Assembly (NCBI RefSeq): GCF_949987515.2
Contig: NC_082687.1
Coordinates: forward strand, 117,471,838 to 117,535,837
Source: Delphinus delphis
Taxonomy: Eukaryota > Chordata > Mammalia > Artiodactyla > Delphinidae
Direction of reading: 5' to 3'
DNA: 64,000 bases
In this document: positions 48,309 through 59,289 of the stretch, in pieces
How positions within the stretch are numbered: the first letter of the stretch is position 1
Layout of the letters: every line of letters starts with the position of its first letter
Notes under the pieces: generated by a model
The model's input: the letters and a program-made list of their open reading frames with translations, nothing else
Database searches by the model: none
What the model was told of the DNA's origin: nothing
Position numbers and translations under genes: made by a program

Positions 48309-50039
48309 CATTGTAACCATCATTACTAGCTGATGACTTTTTCTGTGTATTGAAGTCAAATTCCCAAGAATCAGACCCTAACTGGTTTAGCTAATTAGAA
48401 TTATTGGTCTTGAATAAAGTTCTCATAGGCTGTTCTTAAGTTATAGATTGACTGCCCTTGGAGCAAGTGGCCTAATCTGTTATGGCCAAGGTAGTATTGG
48501 TCTGGTTCAGAATAAGGTTATCTGTGTATAAAAACAGCTGGGGCTGATTCCTTCAGTAGAGCTTCTGTGTGTAAGTTCTCAGAACATAGGATGGGAAGGC
48601 TGGCTTGCTGAGTCTGAGACTGTCCAGCATGCCCCATTTATTTACTCCACTGCAATTATTAATGTTTACTATGTGTTAAAGGGATATAGTGGAGGGAGGG
48701 GTATAGATATAAGACTGTCCTGCCCTCACGGAACTCACAGACTAGAGGAGACAGGCAAGCAAACTGAAGGCAGAAAAATGGTATGATATTGGTGAGTACA
48801 TTGTGCTATGGGAACACAGATGAATCAGTGGGGTCTGGGAGTGTGAAATCAGCCCCATCCTCACTCAGGTTTTTCTGCCCTAAGTATATGTTAAAGAGAG
48901 GAAGTTCAGTGTCAACATTTATGTCCTTTGATATCCTTGTTATCTTGATGTTTAAAAAATTACCTAAAGCAAAACAAGAAATGGCATTGAGTATATAATC
49001 GTTTATGTAAAGGACTTTTTCTTGTTTGTTGAGTGGAGGGAGAGTATTATTCTTTGGCTCTCAGATATTTTCTACAGTCAGTGTAGTGAGTATATCAGAA
49101 TTATTTGAAAAGAACCAGTTACACTACCTGTAATATGAGGGATGTGGACTTAAAACTGGGCAGAGATCCTGAGAGATCTTCCTCACCCTTCTTTAGATTT
49201 CTGCTACTCTTCTCCCTTCACAGCAGTCCTAACCACTAATGACTGGTTGAGTATTTAAGTTCCCTCTTTTCTTCCTGGTAATCTAGATATTGTAGAAGAG
49301 AGGACTTCTGGTAACCCTTTATTCTAGTGGAATTCTCAGTGGGGATGCTTATGGGTGAGAGAAGCCCCCTGGAGAACTGTTCTTTATCTGTGACTATTAG
49401 TTTGCCCCATGCCCCTAACTTCCTTCATCTTCTATCACAGCCTTGCTTACTCTTCTTTTCCAGTCAGTTCTCTAATAATGTCTGTTCAAGCCAGTAGCCT
49501 GAATGTTGGTCATTGGGCCTGAACATCACCGTGCATATTAGCACTTCATATTGTTCCAAAGAGGTGAAGTGACTTGCCCAAAGCTCTTCATAGCATTTCA
49601 TATTGAATGAAAGCATAACCCTACCCCTAAATGACCATCCAGTTTTGAAGATGATGCTATTCTAGATATTCTGATTCAGACCCAAGATGAACCTGACAAT
49701 TTGAATCTATTTGATGAAGTTCTTAATGACCTAAATATCTCTACCAATGGCATTCATCATTGAATACTTGATACCTGGCACATAGTACTTTTTAAAAGTT
49801 ATTTTTTGAACAAATGAAAGCAGCCTTAGGGAACTGTTAAGGAAAACAGAAAAGGAGTCTTTGATTATTTTGGAAGTTGGAACTGAGGAAGCATTTAATA
49901 ATTATTTCAAACTGTACAATATAGTATGTCAAACCTTTCTGGAACCCTCTAGATACTGAAATGCAAAGACCTTGCATTGGAAATCTTTGAAAGAATTCAT
50001 ATCATTAACCAGTAGATGGCAGTCTTATGCTATAGTTAA
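48309..50039. other. Intergenic, no gene seen
   Basis: Unique-looking AT-rich DNA with L2/MIR traces at about 48640-48770 and 49740-49820. No supported coding sequence. Confidence 0.5.
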
Positions 50040-50208
50040 TACATGGATTTTCTTCAATAAATACGTACTAAGCGATCGGTTGGTTGAATTTGTGGTTGCA
50101 GGACTGCAGATACGGAGGGCCAACTGTAAAGTAATACTTGGATTTTCGACTGGGGAGCGGGTGGCGCCTCTAACCCCTGCTGTTGTTCAAGGGTCAACTG
50201 TACTTTGA
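50040..50208 (+). repeat. Tigger-like DNA transposon fragment
   Basis: 'gcgatcggttggttgaattt', 'gatacggagggccaactgt', 'ggattttcgactggggagc' and the end 'ttgttcaagggtcaactgta' are the known 3' end of Tigger-type mariner elements. 5' part missing or unrecognisable. Confidence 0.7.
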
Positions 50209-50689
50209 CATGTTCATCCATCATCATCCTTCCCTCCTGATCCCCACAAAACCTCCTCCCACTTCAGTTCTATCCCAGATAACTATCTTACCCATCTAGT
50301 CACCTCTCTTCAGGTGCCCAGGGTTGTCTTACTGCTAGTGTCTAATTAATCATAGGAAAATATCTTTTATACTTACTTATTCATAGTCATCTCCTAGGAA
50401 CGGGACTGGCTACATAATTTGCAGGTCTTCCTGTTCAAAATTTATTGAGAATTTTGAGACACTAGCAGCAGAGCATTAAATTAAGCACACAACCCTTCTG
50501 AGCCTAGACAGGTCACACACCCATGAAGCAAGCCAGGCTTCAGAATTTAGAAGATAGCTCCTTCTCCCCACCCCACCCTCTGTCATTGCAACACCTCCCT
50601 GTGATACATACCCAAGGGGCTACTTAAAGGAGAAGTCACTGACTGTTATTCAGATACAGAATCTCAGCACTGGATCTTAGCACTAGAGA

Positions 50690-51060
50690 TCATCTGGTCC
50701 AGTTAACTCATTTTAAAGATGATTGAACTAAATTCCAAAGAGGTGAAGTGACTTGCCCAAAGCTCTACCAGCCAAGGCTCCATCTACCACACAGGCCCTG
50801 TGAGAGATATTTTAAGAAAAGTTTTCCCATCTACCTAAGCCAGACTTTGCTCTGCTTTCTCTTCAAGAGTAGGGCATAGGTTTGTATTACTTAGTAACAT
50901 TTATTGAGTACCAGCCATGTACTGAGCACTGTGCTAGATGTTTTATATATAATACCTCAGTTGACAATACTCTCAGAAAATCATTGCTATTTTCCCTATT
51001 TTTCAAGTGAGAAAAATTGAGGCTCAGAACTTGAATCTTAGTTAGTAACTGGAAAGATAA
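50690..51060 (+). repeat. MIR-like SINE fragments
   Basis: 'cattttaaagatgattgaac', 'gaggtgaagtgacttgccc' and, further on, 'ttgagtaccagccatgtactg' and 'tgagaaaaattgaggctcag' are MIR/MIR3-type phrases. Confidence 0.6.
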
Positions 51061-51224
51061 GTGTTTAGGTAAGTCTGTATTATTCTAAAACCCATTCCTT
51101 TTTTACCACATCATTCCTGAGTTTTAGGAAGACTGAGTCAGCCTGTATTTCCTGAACATCAGTCTTGTTTTTGATCATCTCTGGATGATCTTGGGGACTC
51201 TTACGAGGTAATCCATGTTCTTCA

Positions 51225-51550
51225 AATTTACCAGCCTTGCTCCTGCCTTAGGGCCTTTGCTCCAGGGTATTTCCTCCACCTGAAACATTCTTCCTCCAGA
51301 TATTCCATGAAAACAGGAACACATGTCAGATAGGTAATAGGGGATCTGATCACATAGGATATTGCAGGCCATTGTAAGGACATTGGCTTTTTCTCTGAAT
51401 GAAATGGGAGACATTTCGGTATTTTGTGTAAAGGAGTGACATGATCTGATTTAGATTTTTAAAGGATCATTCTGACGCTGTGTTGAAAAAGAGACTAAGT
51501 GGGTGGAGTAAGGAAAGTAGAAAGAAAGTAGGAGGCTTTTTAGGGATTAT
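51225..51550. repeat. L2 3' trace and old unassigned repeat
   Basis: 51230-51300 reads like the L2 3' end ('cttagggcctttgctccag', 'ccacctgaaacattcttcc'). 51310-51550 matches the unassigned purine-rich repeat seen at 8890-10750. Confidence 0.45.
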
Positions 51551-51614
51551 TACAGTAATCAAGGGAAGGATAAATGGTGACTGACCAAGGTGATAGCAGT
51601 GGAAATGAAATATG

Positions 51615-51895
51615 TTAAAATTTTTAACCTTTTGTTGTGGAAAATATCGAATACATACAAAAGTAGGGAGAAAAGTTTAATGAATTGCCATGTTCCTACT
51701 AGGTACCCCATGAACCTATCATGTGTCAGCATGGGTCGGGCACTTTTCAACAGCTGCAACAGTTGTCAACTTGTGACCAATCTTGTTTCTTCTATACTCC
51801 TCCCCACTACCTCCCTGACCCTAGATTGGGGAGGAAGCAATTTGAAGGAGACCCCAGATACTATATTTCATGTGTAAATATTTCAGCTTTTACTA
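51615..51895 (-). repeat. Old interspersed repeat, probably LINE-derived
   Basis: 'acatacaaaagtagggagaa', 'gtgaccaatcttgtttctt', 'catgtgtaaatatttcagc' recur in a common diverged mammalian repeat. Family not certain. Confidence 0.4.
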
Positions 51896-52025
51896 CCCCA
51901 GCTGCTTCTAACTGCTCCTCTATCCTGCAGTTTACCCTGTGGCTCCTGCTTGTTCATAGCTTCGCATACTCATGTCTTTTACTTACTGCCTGCCCTCTTT
52001 GTCCTCTTTAAACCTTTTCAAACAT

Positions 52026-52159
52026 TTTTTTTAATTTTATTTTTTTATTTTTGACTGTGCTGCGCGGCTTGCGAGATCTTAGTTCCCTAACCAGGGATCA
52101 AACTCGCACCCTCAGCAGTGAAAGCGTGGAGTCCTAACCACTGGACGCCAGGGAATTCC
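52026..52159 (-). mobile_element. CHR-1-like SINE (antisense)
   Basis: T-rich tail, 'gactgtgctgcgcggcttg', 'ttccctaaccagggatcaaa', ending GACGCCAGGGAATTCC. AAACCTTTT occurs just before and after, a likely target duplication. Confidence 0.85.
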
Positions 52160-52465
52160 GGAAACCTTTTTCCTTCTACCGATAACTGTGTATTTCTCAC
52201 ATTCAAACTCCCTAAAGGGAGGTTCTTCTAGGTTCAGTTCATTGTGTTGTTCCTTCTGCACAGAGAAGGAACATAAACTGGCCAAACTGTGTTAGATTGG
52301 CTGCTCTTGGGTCAGGCACCCTCTCTTGGTCAATCAAATTGGCATGATATCAAGGTCAGTTTCCCAAAGAGGGGTTATAGCAATGGTAGTCACTTAGCAA
52401 ACAATAGGCTGCTCTCCAATACTAATAAATAGTGGAGATTTAATGCTAGAAAGGATATAAATTGT

Positions 52466-52487
52466 AAAAAAAAAAAAAAAAAAAAAA
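52466..52487 (+). repeat. Poly-A tract
   Basis: A run of about 22 A with no SINE or LINE head recognisable immediately upstream. Confidence 0.8.
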
Positions 52488-52679
52488 GTGAGCCTGCAGT
52501 GAGGCTAGAAATAGATAAGTGCCTAATCACTTAATTGCCATTATTTTACAGTCTGACCTGACTCATTTGGAGTGCTATTATTGGGTGCCACTAAGGAATT
52601 AAGGGACTTTTTTTCCTTAAGATATTTTTGTTTATAATAGGCTGAGTAATAGCATAGATCATAATGTACTGGACTAAAA

Positions 52680-52830
52680 GTCAAGACCTACATTTAATTT
52701 CTGTGTTCCTCATGGACTCTGTGCAACATTAGACAAGCTAATAAACCTCTCTGTGCCTTAGTTTCTCCACTTTCAGGTGAGGTTAATACCTACCCTATTC
52801 CTATTTCACATACGTAGATAAGATCAGAGA
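52680..52830 (+). repeat. MIR SINE fragment
   Basis: 'agacaagctaataaacctct', 'gtgccttagtttctccactt' and 'aggtgaggttaatacctacc' follow MIR order. Confidence 0.65.
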
Positions 52831-52852
52831 GGTAGAAGCACTTTGAACCTTT

Positions 52853-53071
52853 GTTTTTTCTTTTCTTTTTATTTTTTTTATGGTACGCGGGCCTCTCACT
52901 GTTGTGGCCTCTCCCGTTGCGGAGCACAGGCTCCGGACGCACAGGCTCAGCGGCCATGGCTCACGGGCCCAGCCGCTCCGCGGCATGTGGGATCTTCCCG
53001 GACCGGGGCACGAACCCGTGTCCCCTGCATCGGCAGGCGGACTCTCAACCACTGCGCCACCAGGGAAGCCC
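52853..53071 (-). mobile_element. CHR-2 SINE (antisense)
   Basis: T-rich tail, 'ggtacgcgggcctctcactg', ending CGCCACCAGGGAAGCCC. Perfect 9-bp duplication TGAACCTTT (52844-52852 and 53072-53080). One of the least diverged copies here. Confidence 0.95.
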
Positions 53072-53161
53072 TGAACCTTTATTTTTAAAAAGTGTGTGAA
53101 AAATCTGAATCATTACTATTTTCAATGTGAAGTTTTTAATGAAGTTATAACATGAACAGTG

Positions 53162-53192
53162 GTGCTCGCTTCGGCAGCACATATACTAAAAT
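53162..53192 (+). pseudogene. U6 snRNA pseudogene, 5' stub only
   Basis: GTGCTCGCTTCGGCAGCACA and the following ATATACTAAAAT match the first 31 bases of U6 spliceosomal RNA exactly. The remaining ~75 bases are absent and no poly-A follows. Perfect 11-bp direct repeats ATGAACAGTGG flank it (53152-53162 and 53191-53201, overlapping its ends by a base or two). It is therefore a retro-insertion of the 5' end only, without a promoter context suggesting activity. Confidence 0.93.
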
Positions 53193-53634
53193 GAACAGTG
53201 GATTTAAGTTCTTGTTTTTGCAAAAGATTACATATTCTCTAATCTATTCATCTTCATCATGTATGCCAAACATTTTTCTTCCCACATTGTAATGTATCTG
53301 CCATGTTTATATACAACTTAGAATGATACCTGGAACTTGGTAAGAACTATATAAATATTAGCTGTTACCTTCTGCAGTGTGAAAAATAATTAGTCAAAAC
53401 AAAAGTCCGTAGAGTTAAATGCTTAAAAAATTGACCACCCTCTGTGCCCTGTAATACAAAACCACCTAAAATGCAATTGCTTGAAATACATAAAATAGTA
53501 TATCATGTGAGCATATGAGTGAAAGAAAACTTTTGAGGCCCTAAAAATCTGTCTGTATGTGTATGCGTTTATGAGTAAAGGGGGGATGCCACTTGAAGGT
53601 GACACTTTTGGTATCTGATAGCCCACTTTTTCTC

Positions 53635-53815
53635 AAAGACAGGTTAGTGTACCTGCTGCATCAGAATCACTTGAGAGTTTTCTAAAATCCCTGGTTCTAT
53701 TTTCAGAAATTCTGATCTAATAGGATAACAGTGGAGACTAAGCATGCAAACATTTCTTAAGTTTCTCAGATTATCCTGATGCTTACCCAGGTCTAGGAAT
53801 CACTGACAATGTAGA
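53635..53815 (-). repeat. MER5-like hAT element
   Basis: 'gctgcatcagaatcacttga', 'gaaattctgatctaatagga', 'tatcctgatgcttacccag', 'ctaggaatcactg' follow the MER5 consensus order. No coding. Confidence 0.75.
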
Positions 53816-54225
53816 AAAATATAATACAGTTCTTTACCCTAGTACATCATTTGTTTCCTACCAGATTATTCAAAGTGGTATGTATGGGGAAATATACAAA
53901 TCCACACCGGGAGAAGGGGACTGGGAGGTTATCTATTAAAATCAGAATAGTGATTATGTCTGGATTATGGGTTTATGGAAATATTTATTTTTCATTTGCT
54001 TTTTTATCTCTAAATTTTCTGGTTGAATGTATATTATTTTTATAATAAATGTTACTAAGGAAAATATTTACCACCAGTACAAGATTTTAAAGACCTCCAT
54101 GCAATGTATGTTTTTAGTTTACCAAATGTGGGAAAAAACCCCAAACCATCTATCAGTGCATATGCTGCGTAGCTTTTTTTTTTTTTTAAAGGAGAGACGA
54201 CTTATAAAGCAATGTGGGAACAATA

Positions 54226-54490
54226 TTTATTCATCTGTTTTTTAAAATGTGACAAATTCTTTTAGAACACCAATAAATGTACATCTTAGAGAATGTAAAA
54301 CAAATTAAATCCTAATTAGCTTTTACGTGTTTTGCTTTAGCAAGACTGGAAATATAAGCCATTGGCTAATGTTCATAAAAGGACTAATCAGTCAGCAACC
54401 TTACACTTGGTGAGGAGAGGAAAATAAGTTCTGGTTCAGTATAGATTTTCCATCTCATATGTGTTCTGGGCTCTGTTCCAGGAACAATGC
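54226..54490 (-). other. FABP2: FABP2 3' untranslated region (predicted end)
   Basis: Follows the FABP2 stop. The first AATAAA on the - strand lies at 54231-54226, giving a 3' UTR of about 265 bp, in keeping with a short FABP2 mRNA. A T-rich run (A-rich on -) at 54173-54187 lies just beyond. Confidence 0.6.
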
Positions 54491-54541
54491 TCACTCCTTT
54501 TTGAAGATCCTCTTGGCTTCCACTCCTTCATATACATAAGT
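54491..54541 (-). CDS. FABP2: FABP2 exon 4 (C-terminus)
   Basis: Acceptor GTTTCAG, then 16 codons TYVYEGVEAKRIFKKE and TGA at 54493-54491. It carries Arg127 (counting Met as 1), one of the ligand-contacting residues of the fatty-acid-binding-protein pocket. The last two beta strands close the barrel. Phase 0 from exon 3. Confidence 0.97.
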   Translation of the reverse strand, partial: TYVYEGVEAKRIFKKE

Positions 54542-54933
54542 CTGAAACGTGTTAACAAACATAGAAGAATTTGCCATTAAGATTAAAGGCTAAATTAAGA
54601 AAAATATTAGTAGTATTATAGCTTTGAAATAAGTTTATAGTTTTTTTTTCTTGTACCTGATAACAACACTTTATACAGATACAGGATACATCCATTTAAA
54701 AACACGTTTTGGTTTTTAGTCACATTTTTAGTTAAAATAGGCTCAATGTATTGACATATATACGTTTTCTTCAATAAATAGGCATCAGAAAATATCTGTA
54801 TTTTAAAAATCAGTAAGATTAATGAGAAAAGTAATAGTCTATTTATTGATGATATAACTCAACAACCCCCAAAATAAAATCATTGCTGTGTGATTATTTT
54901 CGCCTTTGGAAAATAACTATAATAACCACTCAC

Positions 54934-55041
54934 CTGGACCATTTCACCACCTACAATTTCTCGGACAGTATTTAGTTCATTTCCATTGTCCACCCGTTTG
55001 AATTTTCCAACAAGTTTATTTCCCTCTAGGCTCCAAGTCCC
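54934..55041 (-). CDS. FABP2: FABP2 exon 3
   Basis: 108 bp, acceptor TTTATATAG, donor CAG|GTGAGT, phase 0 on both sides. Encodes residues 81-116, GTWSLEGNKLVGKFKR and on to GGEMVQ. It contains Trp83 and Arg107, the residue that pairs with the fatty-acid carboxylate in intestinal FABP. Confidence 0.97.
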
Positions 55042-55079
55042 CTATATAAAATTTAAAAAAAATAATAAAATAGCATTTT

Positions 55080-55280
55080 TTAGGGTCTTACATGTGTCAG
55101 GCCCTGTTTTGAGGCCTACAGGTCTACTTCTTCAAACTTCACTATGACCCTATGAAGTAAATATTATCTCCATTTCACAGATGAGGAAACTGAAATACAG
55201 TAATTTACCTAAAGTCACAAAGCCAGGGTTGAACCTAGGTTATTGGGCTCTAGAGTATGCGCTGGTAACCATCATGCTGT
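55080..55280 (+). repeat. MIR SINE in FABP2 intron 2
   Basis: 'catgtgtcaggccctgtttt', 'ctatgaagtaaatattatct', 'ttcacagatgaggaaactg', 'aagtcacaaagccagggttg' are classic MIR phrases, well preserved. Confidence 0.85.
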
Positions 55281-56053
55281 CCTCACTCAATTGTTTCCAA
55301 ATGCCAGATTTTAAGGCAGATCATCAGGGCTTCTTTTTTCTAAACCTTTCACATTAAAAAGAGTGTTCTAAATTTAGTCATAGTTCATATTAGTTTCATG
55401 GAGAAGCTAACAAGCGTGTGCTTGTTTTAATTTATGTAATTGTTGTAGTAATTAAAACATAATCACAATGGATAAAATATTTGACAGTGTGATTGTCATT
55501 GGAAACATGTTTAATTTAACCAGAAAAATTCTAAGGGCAAAAAAGTTTTTCAAAACTCAGTTGAAAAATGTGACTCCATAAAATTTTATTTCAAATATTA
55601 AAAGTTGAATTCCCAATGACCTAGATTGTAGCATTAGGCCTTTCCATTTGGTCATTTAATTTATTCATTTATTGTATTATTTCAGTTACATTAACTAAAT
55701 GTCTATTACGTTTACGTTAGATAACTCTAAAAGCTTTTATTGCTGTCAGATATGTAAAGTTGAAAACACTGAACTTTAGTTTTCTTTATGAAGAGGTGTA
55801 TACTCAGTCATTCAAAGATATTTTTCTAATTCTTATTGTTTAATCCTTTACAGATGTGTATGAAAATCAAAATGTTATGTTTAAATACTCTGCTAACTAA
55901 CTTGTTTGATATATAATATGGATAAACTCCATTGGCTGCTTCAGTAAGTGAAGGAGACCTACATTAATTAAACCATTCAATGACAGAAAGCAGAGATTAT
56001 TTTAGTATTGTGTAGAAAAATCAAGAATACATTGCTTATAAAAAATTTCTTAC

Positions 56054-56226
56054 AGTGAGTTCAGTTCCATCTGCGAGGCTATAATTAAAAGTGACACCAA
56101 GCTCAAACACAACTTCAATGTTTCGAAAAGTGCTTGATTCTTTGACTGTGAATTTATTTCCTTCTTGTGTAATTATCAGTTTCAAATTGTCATGAGATGC
56201 AAGCTTCCTTTTCACCACATTAATAC
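56054..56226 (-). CDS. FABP2: FABP2 exon 2
   Basis: 173 bp, acceptor CCCTTTGCAG, donor ACT|GTAAGA, phase 1 in and 0 out: the standard FABP exon-2 length and phase. Encodes residues 24-80 with the helix-2 region (INVVKRKLASHDNLK) and the strands TQEGNKFTVKESSTFRNIEV. Residue 55 (54 in the mature numbering) is Thr, the state of the well-known human minor allele. Confidence 0.97.
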
Positions 56227-57210
56227 CTGCAAAGGGAAAGAGATTTAAGGAAATAAAGTTAAAAAATGCCATGGAAAATGCTTACTTTTCCAAGTTTTGT
56301 TTTAACTAGTTAATTAACCAATTAATATTTTGAGGGGGGAGGAAAACCTGATAGCATTGACTTTGCACAAGAGCATCCAGATTGCTTCTGTAGAAAAAGT
56401 TCAGGCTCAATCATATCAAGCTATTTTTCCAAAACTTAAGAAAAATTAAATGAAGCAGGAATTATTGAATCTTAGAACTGAGTAAGTTTTTTAAAATTAT
56501 CAATATTTTTGTTTCAGTGTTAAGTAAACCAAATTCCAGGAGTGTCAAGTGAAGGATTTTAAAAGTATATTTATATATTTATAAGGATATACAACTTTAA
56601 TTCTACATGTATGGTACTCTTTTTTTTTTTATTAATGTCCTTTTGCTTTCCATAATGGCTTTAAAATTTTGAACTTCATAATTCTCTTTGTTTTTTGTGG
56701 CATTTCCGACTGTCTCAAAAATGAGAAAATTAGCAAACATTACAGTCAAATTTATTATGTCAGAGGAAAAGAGAATTAAGTCTCATTTATTCAGAGCTGT
56801 GACTTTTGATAGAACTCATTTTCATTGCTTTGTTTTATGGACTTTGCTTTTCCATTCCCTAGAATTTAATGTTTTAAAGTCTGGAAGTTATCATTACACA
56901 CTGCCATATTTTACTTTCCAAACAAAAAAACTATCAATTTTCAATCAGCAGTTAACGTGAATGAAATGTATCTGGATGTTTTTTGTGTTTCAGAGAATAG
57001 CACCCAAGAATCTTTTCTTCCAGTGGTGAGACAGTGTATTCCTTCCAATGTAAGAAGTGGGAATATGGTTTTTGCTACTCTGAACCATCGACCATTCCTG
57101 AGCCGCACCGCCACAGCAGGTGTCATTCTCTAAGCCTTAAGGTTTAGAAGGAGTTAGAAAGATGTCTGTGAGAAACAAAAGTACAAGCCATTAAAGTATT
57201 AAGCCCTTAC

Positions 57211-57277
57211 CCATTTTTTCCATGAACTTTTCATAGTTCTCGTTTCGGTCTATCTTCCAAGTACCATCGAACGCCAT
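57211..57277 (-). CDS. FABP2: FABP2 exon 1, intestinal fatty-acid-binding protein start
   Basis: ATG at 57277-57275 in a good initiation context (GAGACCATGG). Encodes MAFDGTWKIDRNENYEKFM, the family signature of the first strand and helix, and ends in phase 1 at the donor ATGG|GTAAGG. The four exons together give 399 bases, 132 residues and a stop, the exact length of mammalian FABP2. The product binds long-chain fatty acids in the cytosol of small-intestinal enterocytes and aids their uptake. The gene appears intact. Confidence 0.98.
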
Positions 57278-57336
57278 GGTCTCCAGCTGATTGAGCCTCT
57301 AGGCAATCAGAGATTCAGGGCTGTCCTTAGGAGAGA

Positions 57337-57355
57337 ATTTATGCTATTTCTTATC
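57337..57355 (-). promoter_or_regulatory. FABP2: FABP2 core promoter: TATA-like box and GATA site
   Basis: On the - strand GATAAG (57355-57350) is followed by AGCATAAAT (57345-57337). The latter lies about 65 bases upstream of the ATG, so initiation some 30 bases downstream would give a 5' UTR of roughly 35 bases. GATA factors regulate enterocyte genes; use of this site is inference. Confidence 0.55.
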
Positions 57356-57383
57356 TTAGAACCAACTTCATACTGTGATGTGG

Positions 57384-57397
57384 AAGTTTAAAGTTCA
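57384..57397 (-). promoter_or_regulatory. FABP2: HNF4-type 14-bp element, proximal
   Basis: Reads TGAACTTTAAACTT on the - strand, one base from the 14-bp element known in rodent and human FABP2 promoters, which binds HNF-4 and related nuclear receptors. It forms a direct repeat with one-base spacing. Confidence 0.65.
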
Positions 57398-57590
57398 AGA
57401 AGTCACTTAACTACATTAATGCCAAACCATCATAGTTTCCCCAGTTTCTATAAATTCCTTAGCTCCTCTCCTGAAATTCAGCTGTATTAAAGCATGATAA
57501 GCATACCTACTGTGTCTTAAACTATGATTGTGGGCACATTTATTTCAAGGATTAGAATGCATATTGTCTGTAGATAGTTTTTCCACTTAC

Positions 57591-57604
57591 AAGTTCAAAG
57601 TGCA
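57591..57604 (-). promoter_or_regulatory. FABP2: HNF4-type 14-bp element, distal
   Basis: TGCACTTTGAACTT on the - strand, a second DR1-type half-site pair about 315 bases upstream of the ATG, the same type as the proximal element. Confidence 0.6.
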
Positions 57605-58478
57605 CACTGTGTTGAATGTAACATAATTTAGAGCATATATCAAATAACATCTGGGAAGTGAGACTATTAATGACGTATCCCTTTTTTACAATAGCAATTA
57701 CCTTGTAAAGTAAGACTTCATGACCGAACACAGCTGAAAAGTTAAGGTTAATAGGATATTGATACTGAATATTTATTTATTTTTCTAATATGTCCTTTTG
57801 CATTGTGTTTTTGGATTGCCATGGCTTTGGGTAAATATCCTGGCACCTGGTACAGTGTGTGACACACAATAGGGACCCATTATATTTTTGTTTTGGTCTT
57901 GAATGGTGATAGGCCACTGAGAAAAATTTCAAGAGGTAGCAATGTGGCTGGATAACATGACAACTCCCATAAGAGAAAGAACATCTTTAAACATCTGCCA
58001 CGTGCAGAAAAAACAAAAGCCAGATGTCAGCTATGCCATTAACTAAAACCATTCCTTTGTTTAACTCTCACTCCCTCTCATCCCCAAACCTGGTGCTGTC
58101 CTAAGCCAAAACTCAATGTGTGTGTTGGGTGGGTTGGGCGTATAGAGGGTAGCTAGAAAGGTGAAGAGAGAAGAAGGTCACCGTATCTGTCCCTGCCCCC
58201 ACTGCAGGCTTCCAACCTGGAGCATGCTCTAGCTGGTGCGGGAAAAACCATTAACTTAGTGTGAAGTGTGCAGTTTTGATTATTAGTGAGCCCGAACATG
58301 CTCATTATTAAAAAGAGACTATTATTGTGCATGAATGTGACCAGAGAACCTCTTATTAACTAAAGCTCAGTAGAGAAACTACAGAGCATGCCCAAGATTT
58401 CATTCAGGGTCAGTGGAGGGACGTATCTAACAGATTTGAACAGGACATTGGGAAATAGAATAAAGTTTAAAAATTTTT
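57605..58478. other. FABP2 upstream region
   Basis: A MIR-like end at 57828-57890 ('cctggcacctggtacagtgtg'). Otherwise no repeat or gene recognised. Confidence 0.5.
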
Positions 58479-58855
58479 AAAGAAATATTTATCTATCTGT
58501 TTATTTGGCTGCATTGGGTCTTTGTTGCAGCATGCAGGATCTTCTTTGTGGCATGTGAGATCTTTCATTGTGCTGTGCGGGCTTCTCTCTCTAACTGTGG
58601 CTTCTGGGCTCTAGAGCGTGCGGGCTCAGTAGTTGCAGTGTGCGGGTTCAGTAGTTGTGGCATATGGGCTCTCTAGTTGTGGTGCGTGGGCTCCAGAGAG
58701 TGCGGGCTCAGTAGTTGCAACACGTGGGCTCTAGAGTGCGCGGGTTTAGTTGCCCCGCGGCATGTGGGATCTTAGTTCCCCAATGAGGGATCGCACCCAC
58801 GTCCCCCTGCATTGGAAGGCAGATTCTTAACCACTGGACCACCAGGGAAGTCCAC
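58479..58855 (-). mobile_element. CHR-family SINE, long form (antisense)
   Basis: About 375 bp. The left end has 'tttatttggctgcattgggt'; the middle contains several rounds of 'gggctcagtagttg'-like sequence; the right end is the tRNA-like head 'ccactggaccaccagggaag'. Imperfect flanking duplications resemble GTTTAAAAATTTT. Confidence 0.88.
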
Positions 58856-59289
58856 GTTTTAAAAATTTTGATATCTATTGGGCACACTCTTTCAGTGGAG
58901 TTGCCCACTTTTTATTTTCTCAAGCACATTAAACAGTAAACTACCTTCAACCAAATCCATTATTCATTTAAAAAGGAAAATACATCCAAATATACACACA
59001 GACATACACACACACAGAGAGAAAGAGAGGGAGAAAGTGGGTGGGTCAGGGAAGAGAGATCATAATTTGAGAATAATGGGAAGTCCTTTACATATGAAAA
59101 AAATTGACTACCTTATCTTTGTACTTCTCTCTTTTGCCAAAGATAATGAAAACCTCATTATTTGGGAACCATCACCGTAGTGTACTTTCAACTTGGAGAA
59201 GAGAAGAAAAGTTTATGGTTACTCTAGAGCCAGGGTTTAAATAGTCTCTCAGGTAATCCACTACTTATGGTGATTTGTGAATTTAGCAG

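Noticed and set aside
52843..53088. Open frames of 60-90 codons over SINEs, seen at every CHR-2 copy
   Set aside because: The same peptides recur at each SINE on either strand, so they reflect the repeat and not genes.
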